From positions 1,880,001-1,944,000 of the forward strand of contig NZ_AP028654.1 of the NCBI RefSeq assembly GCF_033097505.1: DNA of 64,000 nt, given 5' to 3'. Positions 1 through 9,543 of this stretch are shown here, one piece after another. The position numbers were made by a program, and so were the translations under genes. Under the pieces are notes generated by a model that saw only the letters and a program-made list of their open reading frames with translations, searched no databases and was not told the DNA's origin. Position 1 is the first letter of the stretch. Each line of letters opens with the position of its first letter. This DNA is from Helicovermis profundi. GTDB taxonomy: Bacteria > Bacillota > Clostridia > Peptostreptococcales > Acidaminobacteraceae.

Positions 1-339
1 TCCGGCCGAAATATTTGTTAATCAACGAATTTATTACTTTTTATGTTATAAAAATTAATTAATTCAATTGACATTTATACAATATCACGCCCCCGACTTT
101 GTCAAGAGTTTGTCAGTAAATTAATGTACTTTTTTGTATTTTTTTCTAAAATGGTTATAAATGAAAGAAAATTTAGTTTTTAATTGATATATTAATTTTT
201 ATTTTTCTAAACAATACATCTAATTGAAATCTATTGTATTAATTATAGTGTAACACTTACATGTGTATTTTATAAGTACTCTCTATAATTATTTTATTTT
301 TTTATATGTATACTTTTTTTATTCGCACCTAGAGATTTG

Positions 340-380
340 TTGTTATTAGTAATGTATATCGATAACATTACTAATAACAA
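340..380. repeat. perfect 16-bp inverted repeat
   Basis: The arms 340-355 (TTGTTATTAGTAATGT) and 365-380 are perfect reverse complements around a 9-base centre that contains the self-complementary TATCGATA. No T-run follows on either strand, so it is not a standard terminator. A protein-binding operator, a recombination site or a cruciform are all possible; nothing in the sequence decides between them. Confidence 0.6.
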
Positions 381-457
381 TATTAATTTATTATTTATAT
401 TGTTATTTACGTTAATCTTAAAAGTATCATTTCTTTATAAGGCAAACAAATCTATTT

Positions 458-512
458 AATACATCATACTATAAAAATCATTAAAATAATCACAAATGGT
501 ATGAGATGTATT
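458..512. repeat. imperfect stem-loop
   Basis: AATACATCATAC (458-469) pairs with GTATGAGATGTATT (499-512), leaving a 2-base bulge and a loop of about 30 bases. It lies downstream of the dut terminator and its function is unknown. Confidence 0.4.
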
Positions 513-561
513 AAAAAAGTACATAGGATGTATATATTTTATGAATTTTAAGTAAAATATC

Positions 562-599
562 AAAAAAACAAGATAAATTTAATTAAATTTATCTTGTTT
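562..599 (-). terminator. terminator of the mlpA-dut operon
   Basis: A perfect 15-bp stem (566-580 with 585-599) with an AATT loop is followed on the minus strand by a run of eight T. It lies about 105 bases beyond the dut stop codon and is a good intrinsic terminator. Confidence 0.85.
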
Positions 600-705
600 C
601 ATAATATTTAAAATATTTGATAACGATATTCTCTTGAAAAATATTTTAATAACACAACTTGAAGAATACTAAAAATGCTATAAATAATGGTATAAATTAA
701 AGCTA

Positions 706-1140
706 TTAATTAACCCCAGTTGAACCAAAGCCACCATGACCTCTTGAGGTATCGCTTAAAGTCTTAACTTCCTCTAGTTCTACTCTTTCATGTTTTATAA
801 TTACTAATTGAGCAATTCTAAGTCCTTTTTTAATAGTAAAGTCTTCCGTGCTTAAATTAACAACAGGTATTTTAAGTTCACCTCTATAATCGCTGTCAAT
901 TGTTCCTATTCCATTAATTAATGTTATTCCGTGTTTTATACTTAGTCCACTTCTAGCTCTTACTTGTCCTTCAAATCCTTTAGGAATTTCAACAAATAAT
1001 CCCGTGGGAACTAGCGTCCTTTCAAGTGACTTTAATACAATATCTTCATCGTTATTTGTAAGTAGATCTAGACCCGAAGAGCCTGTAGTCTCATATTTTG
1101 GTAGTTTGTTTTCACTAATATTTACAATTTTAAGTTTCAT
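706..1140 (-). CDS. dut: dUTP diphosphatase (dUTPase)
   Basis: Hydrolyses dUTP to dUMP and pyrophosphate, which keeps uracil out of DNA and feeds dTMP synthesis. The 144 residues match a trimeric all-beta dUTPase in length. Conserved motifs are visible in order: the Asp-containing motif near the N-terminus (SSGLDLL), RARSGLS, the GTIDSDYRGE substrate motif and the C-terminal GGFGSTG that closes over the active site. A GGAGG site lies 4 bases before the ATG. The gene follows the M16 protease gene by 17 bases, so the two are likely cotranscribed and end at the terminator at 562-599. Confidence 0.95.
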   Translation of the reverse strand: MKLKIVNISENKLPKYETTGSSGLDLLTNNDEDIVLKSLERTLVPTGLFVEIPKGFEGQVRARSGLSIKHGITLINGIGTIDSDYRGELKIPVVNLSTEDFTIKKGLRIAQLVIIKHERVELEEVKTLSDTSRGHGGFGSTGVN

Positions 1141-1157
1141 AACTCCTCCAGTTTCAT

Positions 1158-2429
1158 TTATATATTGTTAGTTAAATACTCATAAACTCGTTTTGAATTA
1201 ATATCTGCTTTTTTACCCACTGCTGTAAGTGCAATTTTCCCTTTTCCAAATACAATTTTAATCAGATTATTTACTTGTTCAACCGTTATTTTTTCAATAT
1301 TGTTTTCAACTTCTTTCTCAGTTTTAACTCTATCAGAATGTATAATGGACCTTCCAAGCCAGTTCATTACGCTTACAGAGTCTTCTAGACCTAGTAGATA
1401 GCTTGAAAGCAGCTGTTCTTTAGCAATATAGAGTTCCTCTTCAGTTATACCGTCTTTCCTTAGTTGATCAATTTCACTTACCAATAGTTTGTTTAATTCA
1501 TCTATATTATCATCATTAACACTGTATTCTATATCAAATGTTCCAGAATCTGAAAGAAAATTATTGGATGTGTCTATTGAGTAAACTAAACCATTTTTCT
1601 CTCTTATTCTTTGAAACAACCTTGAACTTACGCTTCCACCAACTATATTATTTAATGCCATTATTTGATAAACTTCAGCTGAATCATAAGAAATTCCTGG
1701 AAAGCTTATATTAAAATGATTTCCCTCAATATCCTTATTTTTTGATAAAATTCCAGCGTTAAAGCAATTAGAGATTCCTTCTTGCTTGATTATTTCTTCA
1801 TCTTTAATATTTTTAAATTTATTATATATTGTATTTTCTAGAGTTCTTTCATCGAAATTCCCTGCTACTGAAATAATTAAATTTTTTGCCACGTAGTGTT
1901 TATTATAGTATTCCAATATGCTCTGCCTATTCAATCTGCCTATTGATTCTTTTGTGCCTAATATAGGTCTCATTAATGGTGTGCCTCTAAAAACGACCTC
2001 TGACGTCATATCAATTAACAAATCCTCTGGAGAATCCTCATATAGATTAATTTCTTCTAGTACTACTGACTTTTCCTTTTCAATCTCTTCATTTAAAAAA
2101 AGTGGATTTATTATAATATCAGAAAGAATTTCAAGTGCATCATTCATATGTTTTTCAAGCACTGAAGTATAAAAACAAGTTGATTCTTTTGAAGTAAAAG
2201 CATTAAGCTCTCCTCCCATTTTATCAGTAAACACAGCAATAGCTTTAAAGTCCTTTGTTTTTGTTCCTTTAAATAGCATATGCTCAATTAAATGTGCAAC
2301 TCCATTATTTGTTTCATTTTCGTTAATTGATCCTGTTTTAAACCAGCATCCAATTGAAACACTTCTTACATATGGCATTTGTTTTGAAATTAATGTAATA
2401 CCATTTTTAAGCACTTTTTTTTCTATCAT
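1158..2429 (-). CDS. mlpA: M16 family zinc metalloprotease (YmxG/MlpA-like)
   Basis: Predicted cytoplasmic zinc peptidase of the pitrilysin/processing-peptidase family; its substrates are not known. The inverted zinc motif HLIEH is present near residue 46, followed by the usual downstream glutamate region (KEKSVVLEEINLYED). The 423 residues form the two half-domains of a single-chain M16B enzyme. In Bacillus subtilis the homologue lies directly after pnp. Here the two are separated by an RND efflux pair on the opposite strand. The start has a weak GAGAGGG site about 11 bases upstream. Dut follows in the same operon. Confidence 0.9.
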   Translation of the reverse strand: MIEKKVLKNGITLISKQMPYVRSVSIGCWFKTGSINENETNNGVAHLIEHMLFKGTKTKDFKAIAVFTDKMGGELNAFTSKESTCFYTSVLEKHMNDALEILSDIIINPLFLNEEIEKEKSVVLEEINLYEDSPEDLLIDMTSEVVFRGTPLMRPILGTKESIGRLNRQSILEYYNKHYVAKNLIISVAGNFDERTLENTIYNKFKNIKDEEIIKQEGISNCFNAGILSKNKDIEGNHFNISFPGISYDSAEVYQIMALNNIVGGSVSSRLFQRIREKNGLVYSIDTSNNFLSDSGTFDIEYSVNDDNIDELNKLLVSEIDQLRKDGITEEELYIAKEQLLSSYLLGLEDSVSVMNWLGRSIIHSDRVKTEKEVENNIEKITVEQVNNLIKIVFGKGKIALTAVGKKADINSKRVYEYLTNNI

Positions 2430-2538
2430 ATTTTAATAATACCCTCTCTAAGATATAAGATAATTCTAATATAATATTAATGTTTGTTTATTATCATTAA
2501 TATAGACAACTTTTGTTTTGTACTTTACATATCAGTAC

Positions 2539-2568
2539 ATTTTAGCATAAATCTAAGTAGAATATCAA
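2539..2568 (-). promoter_or_regulatory. probable promoter of mlpA-dut
   Basis: On the minus strand TTGATA (2563-2568) is 18 bases from TAAAAT (2539-2544), which is preceded by TG at the extended -10 position. A 6-bp inverted repeat TGTACT-N9-AGTACA (2519-2539) overlaps the expected transcription start and could be an operator; that part is speculative. Confidence 0.5.
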
Positions 2569-2596
2569 GAACTTCGAAAAAGTCTAATTCAATATT

Positions 2597-2626
2597 TTAC
2601 AATTCTACTCAATTTTTTGTTATACT
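2597..2626 (+). promoter_or_regulatory. possible promoter of the RND efflux pair
   Basis: TTACAA (2597-2602) is 18 bases before TATACT (2621-2626). The -10 box carries TG at the extended position (TGTTATACT). It lies about 80 bases before the RND start and back to back with the mlpA promoter. Confidence 0.45.
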
Positions 2627-2708
2627 AATTATTGTTAACACTTACCTAAAGTAATAAGTATACAATTTATATAGAGAATAAATAAAATAAATATGAAAGG
2701 ATGTACAT

Positions 2709-5700
2709 ATGGATAATGAATCAAAAAAAACAAATGAACAAAATAATGAATTTAAAAAAGAAAATTTGAATTTTTTAGGTAAATGGTCTGCTTTTTTTAT
2801 TGAAAGGTATAGAATAGTTTTTCTAATTATACTTATAATTTCAATACTTGGAGTATCTTCTTTTCTAACAATTTCAAGAGAACTTCAACCTGAGGTTATA
2901 TTACCTTATGGTAATATTTTCACACTTTATAGTGGAGTCTCTCCGGAGGAAATTGAAAGTCTAATTACTGATAAAATTGAGAAGCAAATTTCTGATGTAA
3001 GCGATATTAAAAATATATCTTCTTACTCTGGATTTGGTTATTCTCAGATTTTTGTAGAATTTAACCAAGGTGTAGACATTGATTCAAAAGTAAGTGATTT
3101 AAGAGAAAAAGTATCATCAATTCAAAACTCGCTCCCTAGTGATTCTGAAACTCCAACAGTTGAATCTTTTGAAACTAACAATTCACCTATTTTAATTATT
3201 AACGTTACTTCAGATAGGCCAATTACAGAATTAAAAAATATTGCAGATGATATATCTGATAGATTAGAATCTGAAGCGGATATTAAAGAAGCTCTTGTAA
3301 TTGGTGGGTTAAAAAAACAAATCAATGTTATTGTAGATCCAAAACTGCTTTACAACTATAAAATTTCACTAGATGATATTAATAATGCCATTAACTCTTC
3401 AAATCTAAACTTCCCAGGTGGTAATATTACATTAGATAAAAAAAATTATACTATTCGTACAGTTGGAGAATTTACAAATCTTGATGAAATAAAAAATACT
3501 GTTATTAAGTATAATGGTAATACTCCAATTTATTTAAAAGATATTGCTAAGGTTGAAAATGGATTTAAAAAAGTAACATCCTATTCAAGAATGTCTGTAA
3601 CTAATGCTAATAGCGATGTTAATATTAAATCATCGATTTCTATCTCCGTTAAGAAAAAAGCAACTGCAGATATAATAAATACTTCTGTACTAATTAAAAA
3701 TATATTAAAAGATGAAAAAGGCACTCTTTATCCAGATGATATAACTATAAAAATAAGCGGAGACACAGCAAAATTTGTTGTAGATCAACTTGGTGGAGTT
3801 ACAAGTAATGCTATCTCAGGTCTTTTACTTGTTTTAATTGTCTTATTCTTATTTATTGGCCTAAGAGAATCAATAATTGTTTCAACAGTAATACCACTAG
3901 CAATTATGTCTACCCTATGGCTTTTAAAGCTATATGGGCTTACTCTAAATACTATAACTTTATTTTCTATAGTTCTCGCAGTAGGTATGCTAGTCGATAA
4001 CGGAATCGTAATTATGGAGAATATTGATCAATTAAGATTTAAAGGTTACTCGGCTAAAGATGCTTCTATTATTGGTACAAACCAAATTGCCCCAGCTGTT
4101 TTGTCATCAATGTTAACAACGGTTGCTGCCTTTTTCCCAATTGCTTTAACCTCTGGGATTATGGGCGCTTTTATAAAATCAATACCTATTACAGTTATTT
4201 TTGCTCTCGTTTCTTCTTTTTTAATCGCCATGACTGTAACACCCGCGCTTTCTGCAATTATTCTTAAAAAGCATCGTTCAGATAAAGCAGAAAAAATCGA
4301 TACAAAAAAAGTGTTTTTAATAAAAAAATCGCTTAGTGTAATTTTTATTTTTATATTAGGTTTACTCGCTTTTAGAGAAGACGGTAACATAACAACACTT
4401 TCTTATGTATTTGGTGCTATTTTTGCTTCTTTAATGCTTGTAAAAATAATTACAGCTCATAGAGGTGGCGAAAAACTACCTATTATAAAAAAATATTCGG
4501 ATTTCTTATATAGTATTGTAAAATCACGAAAAAAACGTTTGATAGTAATTAGCGCAACTTTTATAGCTTTTATGCTTAGTATGTCTCTTATATTTACTGG
4601 AGCATTAAATGTTAATATGTTTGCTAATGACGATATGGATCGTCTTTATATTGCTGTTCAATCGCCTAATGGATCAACAATTGATTTAACAGATGATGTA
4701 GTAAAGAGTATTGAAAAACATTTAGTCAATATTAAAGAAATAGATACTTTTGTTTCAAATATTGGTATTACTGGAGCAGATAGTTTCGAAGGTTTTGGTG
4801 GTGCAGATAATAGTGATCCTACTATCGCAAAAATTGTTATTGATTTAGTTGATAAATCAAAACGAGATAAAACTTCAATAGTTCTTGCAAAAGAACTTAG
4901 AGCTTCACTTAAAAATATTCCAGGAGCAACTATCGATGTTCAAGAATTACAGAATGGACCACCGCAGAACAATCCGGTTTTAATCAAAATCAATGGAACA
5001 AATCTTGATAAGCTTAGAAAAACTACTCGTGATCTTGAGAAAATATTATCCACTATTCCTGGAACACGCGATATATCTTCCAGTGTAAAACTTGGAAATC
5101 CCGAACTTCAAATAGTAGTTAATAAAGAAAAAGCAGCAGAATTTGGACTTAATGACCTTTCCATTGCTCTTCAAGTTAGAAATGCAATTAACGGTATTAC
5201 TTCAACCACATTCACAAAAAATAAAACGGACACAGATATCGTTATTAGAACTAGTGAAAATCTTCTTACTAGTAAATCTGATATTGATTCCATCTATATT
5301 TTTAATCGAATGGGTCAAGCAATTAGTCTAAGTCAAGTTGCAAAAATTGTTGAAAAAGAAAGTCTTACTTCGATTCAACACGACGATAAAAAAAGGTATA
5401 TGTATGTTTCTTCAAAAGTAATAACTGGTTACAATGCAACAAATATAGTTTCTCAGTTTAAAGATAAAGTAAAAAATTACAATTTGGATGATAATACAAC
5501 AATAAACTATGGTGGAGAATTTGAAGATATTAATTTATCTTTTACAGAGATGTTTAGAAATATGCTAATTGCAGCTATTCTTGTTTTTCTAATACTTTCT
5601 CTACAATTCAATTCTCTATCACAGCCAATAATAATCCTCATTACTGTACCAATGGCAATGATTGGAGTTATGCCTGGCCTATTAATTACTGGTAATGAAT

Positions 5701-6083
5701 TTGGATTTGTCGCTTTTATTGGAGTTGTATCTCTTGTTGGAATTGCAGTAAACGATGCAATAGTATTAGTTGATTATATTAATTATTTAAGAAAAAGTGG
5801 AATGGATTTATATGAGGCAGTTAAAGAAACTGGGAAATCAAGATTTATGCCTGTTATGGCAACAACAATTACTACTACCGGAGGTATTCTTCCACTTTCA
5901 TTAAAAGAAAAATTCTTCCAACCACTTGGTGTAACTTTAATATTTGGTCTACTTACAGCAACCGTATTAACTTTAGTAATAATTCCCGCAATCTACACTT
6001 CACTAGAAGAGAGAAAAATAAGAAAAAAAACTAAAAAACTAAAAAAACTAACACTAAAGGGAGGTACGTTAAATGAAGCTTAA
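2709..6083 (+). CDS. RND family efflux permease (AcrB/SwrC-like)
   Basis: Proton-driven resistance-nodulation-division transporter in the cytoplasmic membrane. The 1124 residues show the classic duplicated layout: TM1 near residues 36-54, a large extracytoplasmic porter loop, TM2-6, a second large loop, then the C-terminal membrane half. The TM4 motif is VGMLVDNGIVIMEN with Asp430 followed by Asn431, where AcrB has two Asp. TM10 carries VNDAIVLVDY (Asn1015-Asp1016). A charged, weakly conserved insert joins the halves around residues 520-600. Start: ATG with an AAGGA site. The adaptor gene overlaps its end by 11 bases. In Gram-positive bacteria relatives such as SwrC export surfactin-like compounds; the substrate here cannot be read from sequence. 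This gene and the next are the only plus-strand genes in the window. Confidence 0.92.
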   Translation: MDNESKKTNEQNNEFKKENLNFLGKWSAFFIERYRIVFLIILIISILGVSSFLTISRELQPEVILPYGNIFTLYSGVSPEEIESLITDKIEKQISDVSDIKNISSYSGFGYSQIFVEFNQGVDIDSKVSDLREKVSSIQNSLPSDSETPTVESFETNNSPILIINVTSDRPITELKNIADDISDRLESEADIKEALVIGGLKKQINVIVDPKLLYNYKISLDDINNAINSSNLNFPGGNITLDKKNYTIRTVGEFTNLDEIKNTVIKYNGNTPIYLKDIAKVENGFKKVTSYSRMSVTNANSDVNIKSSISISVKKKATADIINTSVLIKNILKDEKGTLYPDDITIKISGDTAKFVVDQLGGVTSNAISGLLLVLIVLFLFIGLRESIIVSTVIPLAIMSTLWLLKLYGLTLNTITLFSIVLAVGMLVDNGIVIMENIDQLRFKGYSAKDASIIGTNQIAPAVLSSMLTTVAAFFPIALTSGIMGAFIKSIPITVIFALVSSFLIAMTVTPALSAIILKKHRSDKAEKIDTKKVFLIKKSLSVIFIFILGLLAFREDGNITTLSYVFGAIFASLMLVKIITAHRGGEKLPIIKKYSDFLYSIVKSRKKRLIVISATFIAFMLSMSLIFTGALNVNMFANDDMDRLYIAVQSPNGSTIDLTDDVVKSIEKHLVNIKEIDTFVSNIGITGADSFEGFGGADNSDPTIAKIVIDLVDKSKRDKTSIVLAKELRASLKNIPGATIDVQELQNGPPQNNPVLIKINGTNLDKLRKTTRDLEKILSTIPGTRDISSSVKLGNPELQIVVNKEKAAEFGLNDLSIALQVRNAINGITSTTFTKNKTDTDIVIRTSENLLTSKSDIDSIYIFNRMGQAISLSQVAKIVEKESLTSIQHDDKKRYMYVSSKVITGYNATNIVSQFKDKVKNYNLDDNTTINYGGEFEDINLSFTEMFRNMLIAAILVFLILSLQFNSLSQPIIILITVPMAMIGVMPGLLITGNEFGFVAFIGVVSLVGIAVNDAIVLVDYINYLRKSGMDLYEAVKETGKSRFMPVMATTITTTGGILPLSLKEKFFQPLGVTLIFGLLTATVLTLVIIPAIYTSLEERKIRKKTKKLKKLTLKGGTLNEA

Positions 6084-7170
6084 AAACATTTCAATTTTTA
6101 TTCTAATTATAGTTATTTCGTTTTCATTTGCTTCATGTACAAAAAATGATGAAAAAGATGCAATTCCTAAAGAAATATCTACAAGTACAAAAGAAGCTAT
6201 ACATGTTAAAACCGAAAAAATAGCTTACAAAGATTTTAATACTAATTTATCTATTACTTCAGTTGTAGTTCCAAAAGACAGTGCTTATATTTCTTCAAAA
6301 TCAAGCGGTATTGTTAAAGATATTTACTTTGATGTTGGCTCCAATATTAAGGTGAATGATGAACTTATCAAACTTGATGATGAAAACTTAATTGTTCAAA
6401 AAAATAAAATTCTTCTTTCAATTAAAATTGCTAGATTCAATTTAGAAAATAATAAAAAGGATTTAAATGATTATAAAGCTCTTTATGAAAAAGGTGCTGT
6501 TACTAAAAAAAATCTTCAAGCATTAGAAAACAAGTATAAAGCATCTGAATTTTCACTTGAGAGCGCTAAATATGATTTTGATTCACTTCAACTAGCTATA
6601 AAAAATACTTCAATCAAATCACCAATTGATGGTATAGTAACTGAAAAAAATATTGCTAGTGGTGAATCAATAAACCCAGGAACAAGATGCTTTAAAATAA
6701 TTGATATTTCAAGCGTATATTCATCAGCAGGTGTTTCAGAAAGTTTTATAAATAATATAAAAAAAGGACAAGAAGTTAAAGTAACTTCGGCAGATACTGG
6801 TAAAGTTTACAGCGGAGTAATTGCAAGTATCAATCCTGAAATGAATCCCTTAACAAAAAAATATGATATTAAAGTACTAATTGATAATAGTGACTTAAAT
6901 TTAAAACCTGGTATGAGTACAGTTCTCTCTTTCGATGTTAATAAAACTTTAAAAGTTTTATCAGTAAATAAACTTTCTCTTATATTAATTGATTCTAAAA
7001 ATTATGTTTTTATTAATGATAATGGAACTGCTAAAAAAACTGAAATTACTATTGGTAATTCAACTGATAATTACTATGAAGTTCTTAGCGGATTAAATGC
7101 TAATAGTGAAGTAGTTACTAGCGGAAGTGGTTTATTAAAAGATGGAGATTTAATTGTAGTAGAGAAATAA
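6073..7170 (+). CDS. RND periplasmic-adaptor-like membrane fusion lipoprotein
   Basis: Membrane fusion (HlyD/AcrA-type) partner of the upstream RND permease. The N-terminus has a hydrophobic signal sequence ending in FASC (Cys22), a lipobox, so the protein is probably lipid-anchored outside the cytoplasmic membrane. Next come a biotinyl-lipoyl-like half (SSGIVKDIYFDVGS), a coiled-coil hairpin around residues 110-175, the second lipoyl half (SPIDGIVTEKNIASGESI), a beta-barrel and a membrane-proximal domain. The 365 residues are normal for the family. The start lies inside the permease gene behind AAGGGAGG, which implies translational coupling. The order permease-then-adaptor is the reverse of the common acrAB order, and no TolC-type outer membrane factor is nearby, as expected for a monoderm. 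Confidence 0.9.
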   Translation: MKLKNISIFILIIVISFSFASCTKNDEKDAIPKEISTSTKEAIHVKTEKIAYKDFNTNLSITSVVVPKDSAYISSKSSGIVKDIYFDVGSNIKVNDELIKLDDENLIVQKNKILLSIKIARFNLENNKKDLNDYKALYEKGAVTKKNLQALENKYKASEFSLESAKYDFDSLQLAIKNTSIKSPIDGIVTEKNIASGESINPGTRCFKIIDISSVYSSAGVSESFINNIKKGQEVKVTSADTGKVYSGVIASINPEMNPLTKKYDIKVLIDNSDLNLKPGMSTVLSFDVNKTLKVLSVNKLSLILIDSKNYVFINDNGTAKKTEITIGNSTDNYYEVLSGLNANSEVVTSGSGLLKDGDLIVVEK

Positions 7171-7231
7171 ATATATTATTTTTATTTCTAGGTTTAAGAA
7201 AATAACATTGAATTTACTATTACACACTAAA

Positions 7232-7266
7232 AAAAGGTGATAATGCATTTTGCATTATCACCTTTT
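7232..7266. terminator. bidirectional terminator between the RND operon and pnp
   Basis: A perfect 16-bp stem (7232-7247 with 7251-7266) has a 3-base loop and is bounded by A-run and T-run, so it can serve as a terminator in both directions. It lies between the converging adaptor gene (+) and pnp (-). Confidence 0.9.
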
Positions 7267-7288
7267 CTATAGTAAATTTAATAATTAT

Positions 7289-9382
7289 TTATTTTTTTTC
7301 GTCTTCTAAAAGTACTTTTCTTGAAACATTTACTCTTCCTTGCTTATCAACTTCTAAAACTTTAACTAGAATTTGATCTCCTACTTTAAATTCATCTTCA
7401 ACCTTTTTAAGTCTTTCTTTTGTAAGTTGAGAAATATGACAAAGTCCATCTTTTCCTGGTAATAATTCTACAAATGCACCAAAAGTAGTTATTCTAACTA
7501 TCTTACCATTGTAAATTTCGCCTTTTACGATGTCTTTTACTATTGATTCTATTTCTTTAAGTGCATTTTGTCCGCCAATTCCATCATTAGCAGTAATTAA
7601 AACTTGACCATCATCATTAATATCAATTTTAACATTATGTTCTTGTGTAATTCTAGAAATTACTTTTCCACCTGGTCCTATGATATCTCTAATTTTATCT
7701 GGTTTAATCATAATTTTATAAACTCTAGGAGCGTATTTAGACATTTCTTCACTAGGTTGGCTAATTACTTCATTCATCTTTCCAAGTATAAACAATCTTC
7801 CATCTCTAGCTTGGTTAAGCGCTTTTTCTAATATATCTTTGCTTAGACCATCTATTTTGATATCCATTTGAAGTGCTGTAATACCTTCTGTAGTTCCAGC
7901 AACTTTAAAGTCCATATCTCCTAAAGCATCTTCCATACCTTGAATATCTGTAAGAATAGCAATGCTATCTTCTTCTTTAATAAGTCCCATTGCAATACCC
8001 GCTACAGGCGCTTTAATTGGAACACCAGCATGAAGAAGAGATAATGTAGAACCACATATACTTGCCTGTGAACTTGAACCGTTACAAGTAAGAACTTCTG
8101 ATACTACTCTAATTGCATATGGAAAATCACTCTCACTTGGTAATACAGGAAGAAGCGCTCTTTCTCCAAGTGCACCATGACCAATTGCACGTCTATTAAC
8201 TCTGTTAAATCCAGTCTCACCAACTGAATATGGTGGGAAGTTATAATGATGCATATATCTTTTAGTTTCTTCAAGTCCTAGTCCATCAATTCTTTGAGCC
8301 TCTCCAAGAGCACCTAAAGTTGTAATGCTTAGTGCTTGAGTTAATCCTCTATTAAACATACCTGAACCATGAACTCTTGGAAGTAAATCTACTTCACAAG
8401 AAATTGGTCTTATCTCATCAATTGTTCTTCCATCTGGTCTAATTCCTTCAACCGTGATTATCTTTCTAACAAATTTTTTCTCAATTTCTTTGAACATAAT
8501 ACCAAGGAAAGATTCTTCTTCAGGATAATCTTCTAAAAACTCTTCTTTTAATCTATCTTTTAGTTCTGATAAAGCATCATTTCTTTCAGCTTTTCCTGGA
8601 ATTCTTACCACTGTATTCATGTCTTCCGATAAAAATGCTACAATTTTATCAACAAATTCACTATCTCTTTCAGGTTCAACAAATTCAAATTTTTCTTTTC
8701 CGATTTCTTCTTTTATAGTTTCTATAAATGTAATTATTTTTTTTATTTCTTCATGTCCAAACATAATAGCATCTAAAACTACTTTTTCTGTTTGAATATT
8801 TATTCCCGCTTCTACCATAACTACGGCTTCCTTAGTACCAGAAACCATAATGCTCATAAGTGATTTTTCACTTTGCTCAATCGTTGGATTGATAATATAT
8901 TCGCCATCAACATAACCAACTAAAACTGAAGCAGTAGGTCCATTAAATGGAATATCAGAAATTGAAAGTGCAATTGAAGATCCAATCATTGCAACTACAT
9001 CTGGTTGACAATCTTGATCAACTGACATAACAGTAGCAACTACTTGAACTTCATTTTTAAATCCTTTTGGGAATAATGGTCTAATTGGTCTATCCATTAA
9101 TCTTGCAGTTAATGTAGCTTTATCAGAAGGTCTACCCTCTCTTTTAAGAAATCCTCCTGGTATTTTTCCAACAGAATATAATTTTTCTTCGAAATCACAA
9201 CTTAGTGGAAAAAAATCAATACCTGATTTTGCTTTTTTACTTGCTCCGGCAGTAACTAATACAGAAGTTTCACCGTACGTTAAAAAACATGAACCATTTA
9301 TTAATTTTGCCATTTTACCTGTTTCTACTTTTAGCGTTCTTCCACCAATTACGGTTTCAAAACTTCTTACTTCACTTGACAT
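7289..9382 (-). CDS. pnp: polyribonucleotide nucleotidyltransferase (PNPase)
   Basis: Phosphorolytic 3'-to-5' exoribonuclease of mRNA decay and RNA quality control. At 697 residues it has the standard layout: a first RNase PH domain (1-about 140), a helical linker, a second RNase PH domain (about 310-540, with the [10 protein letters not shown] and [19 protein letters not shown] segments), a KH domain with IIGPGGKVI and a C-terminal S1 domain ([18 protein letters not shown]). The start has a strong AGGAGG site. It has its own promoter (9515-9543), and its leader carries a long stem-loop (9419-9468). Confidence 0.97.
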   Translation of the reverse strand: MSSEVRSFETVIGGRTLKVETGKMAKLINGSCFLTYGETSVLVTAGASKKAKSGIDFFPLSCDFEEKLYSVGKIPGGFLKREGRPSDKATLTARLMDRPIRPLFPKGFKNEVQVVATVMSVDQDCQPDVVAMIGSSIALSISDIPFNGPTASVLVGYVDGEYIINPTIEQSEKSLMSIMVSGTKEAVVMVEAGINIQTEKVVLDAIMFGHEEIKKIITFIETIKEEIGKEKFEFVEPERDSEFVDKIVAFLSEDMNTVVRIPGKAERNDALSELKDRLKEEFLEDYPEEESFLGIMFKEIEKKFVRKIITVEGIRPDGRTIDEIRPISCEVDLLPRVHGSGMFNRGLTQALSITTLGALGEAQRIDGLGLEETKRYMHHYNFPPYSVGETGFNRVNRRAIGHGALGERALLPVLPSESDFPYAIRVVSEVLTCNGSSSQASICGSTLSLLHAGVPIKAPVAGIAMGLIKEEDSIAILTDIQGMEDALGDMDFKVAGTTEGITALQMDIKIDGLSKDILEKALNQARDGRLFILGKMNEVISQPSEEMSKYAPRVYKIMIKPDKIRDIIGPGGKVISRITQEHNVKIDINDDGQVLITANDGIGGQNALKEIESIVKDIVKGEIYNGKIVRITTFGAFVELLPGKDGLCHISQLTKERLKKVEDEFKVGDQILVKVLEVDKQGRVNVSRKVLLEDEKK

Positions 9383-9418
9383 AAAATTCCTCCTATAATG
9401 AAAACTTTTTTGGAATTC

Positions 9419-9468
9419 ATCCTACTTATTATATTTACAAATAATTTTCTAAACATAATAAGTAGGAT
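9419..9468 (-). promoter_or_regulatory. stem-loop in the pnp leader
   Basis: The 14-base arms ATCCTACTTATTAT (9419-9432) and 9455-9468 are perfect complements around a 22-base loop. They lie in the transcribed leader, about 35 bases before the pnp start codon. No T-run follows, so it is not a terminator. E. coli pnp has a leader hairpin cut by RNase III for autocontrol; a similar role here is inference. Confidence 0.6.
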
Positions 9469-9514
9469 AAATAAAATAAATCCCAATCTGTCTTCTATTT
9501 TTACATTTCACCTT

Positions 9515-9543
9515 ATTATATTACTAAATTTCCTTTAATGCAA
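9515..9543 (-). promoter_or_regulatory. promoter of pnp
   Basis: On the minus strand TTGCAT (9538-9543) is 17 bases from a consensus TATAAT (9515-9520). The -35 box directly abuts the T-tract of the rpsO terminator. Confidence 0.8.

Larger units (their letters stand above)
1..705. other. non-coding stretch left of dut
   Basis: No convincing gene is visible in these 705 very AT-rich bases. From right to left they hold the dut terminator (562-599), an imperfect stem-loop (458-512), a strong perfect inverted repeat (340-380) and a possible weak leftward promoter around 76-105 (TTGACA with a G-rich spacer but only a poor -10 box). The next gene to the left lies outside the window, so the downstream context is unknown. 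Confidence 0.6.

Noticed and set aside
76-105. Strong leftward rRNA-type promoter
   Set aside because: The -35 TTGACA is perfect, but no good -10 box lies at 16-19 bases, so it is kept only as a weak possibility.
340-380. XerCD dif site
   Set aside because: The arms are perfectly symmetric and longer than a dif site, and the sequence does not resemble the Firmicutes dif consensus.
1918-2172. Plus-strand reading frame of 84 codons inside mlpA
   Set aside because: It is a frame-shadow of a strongly conserved M16 protease gene and has no ribosome binding site or family similarity.
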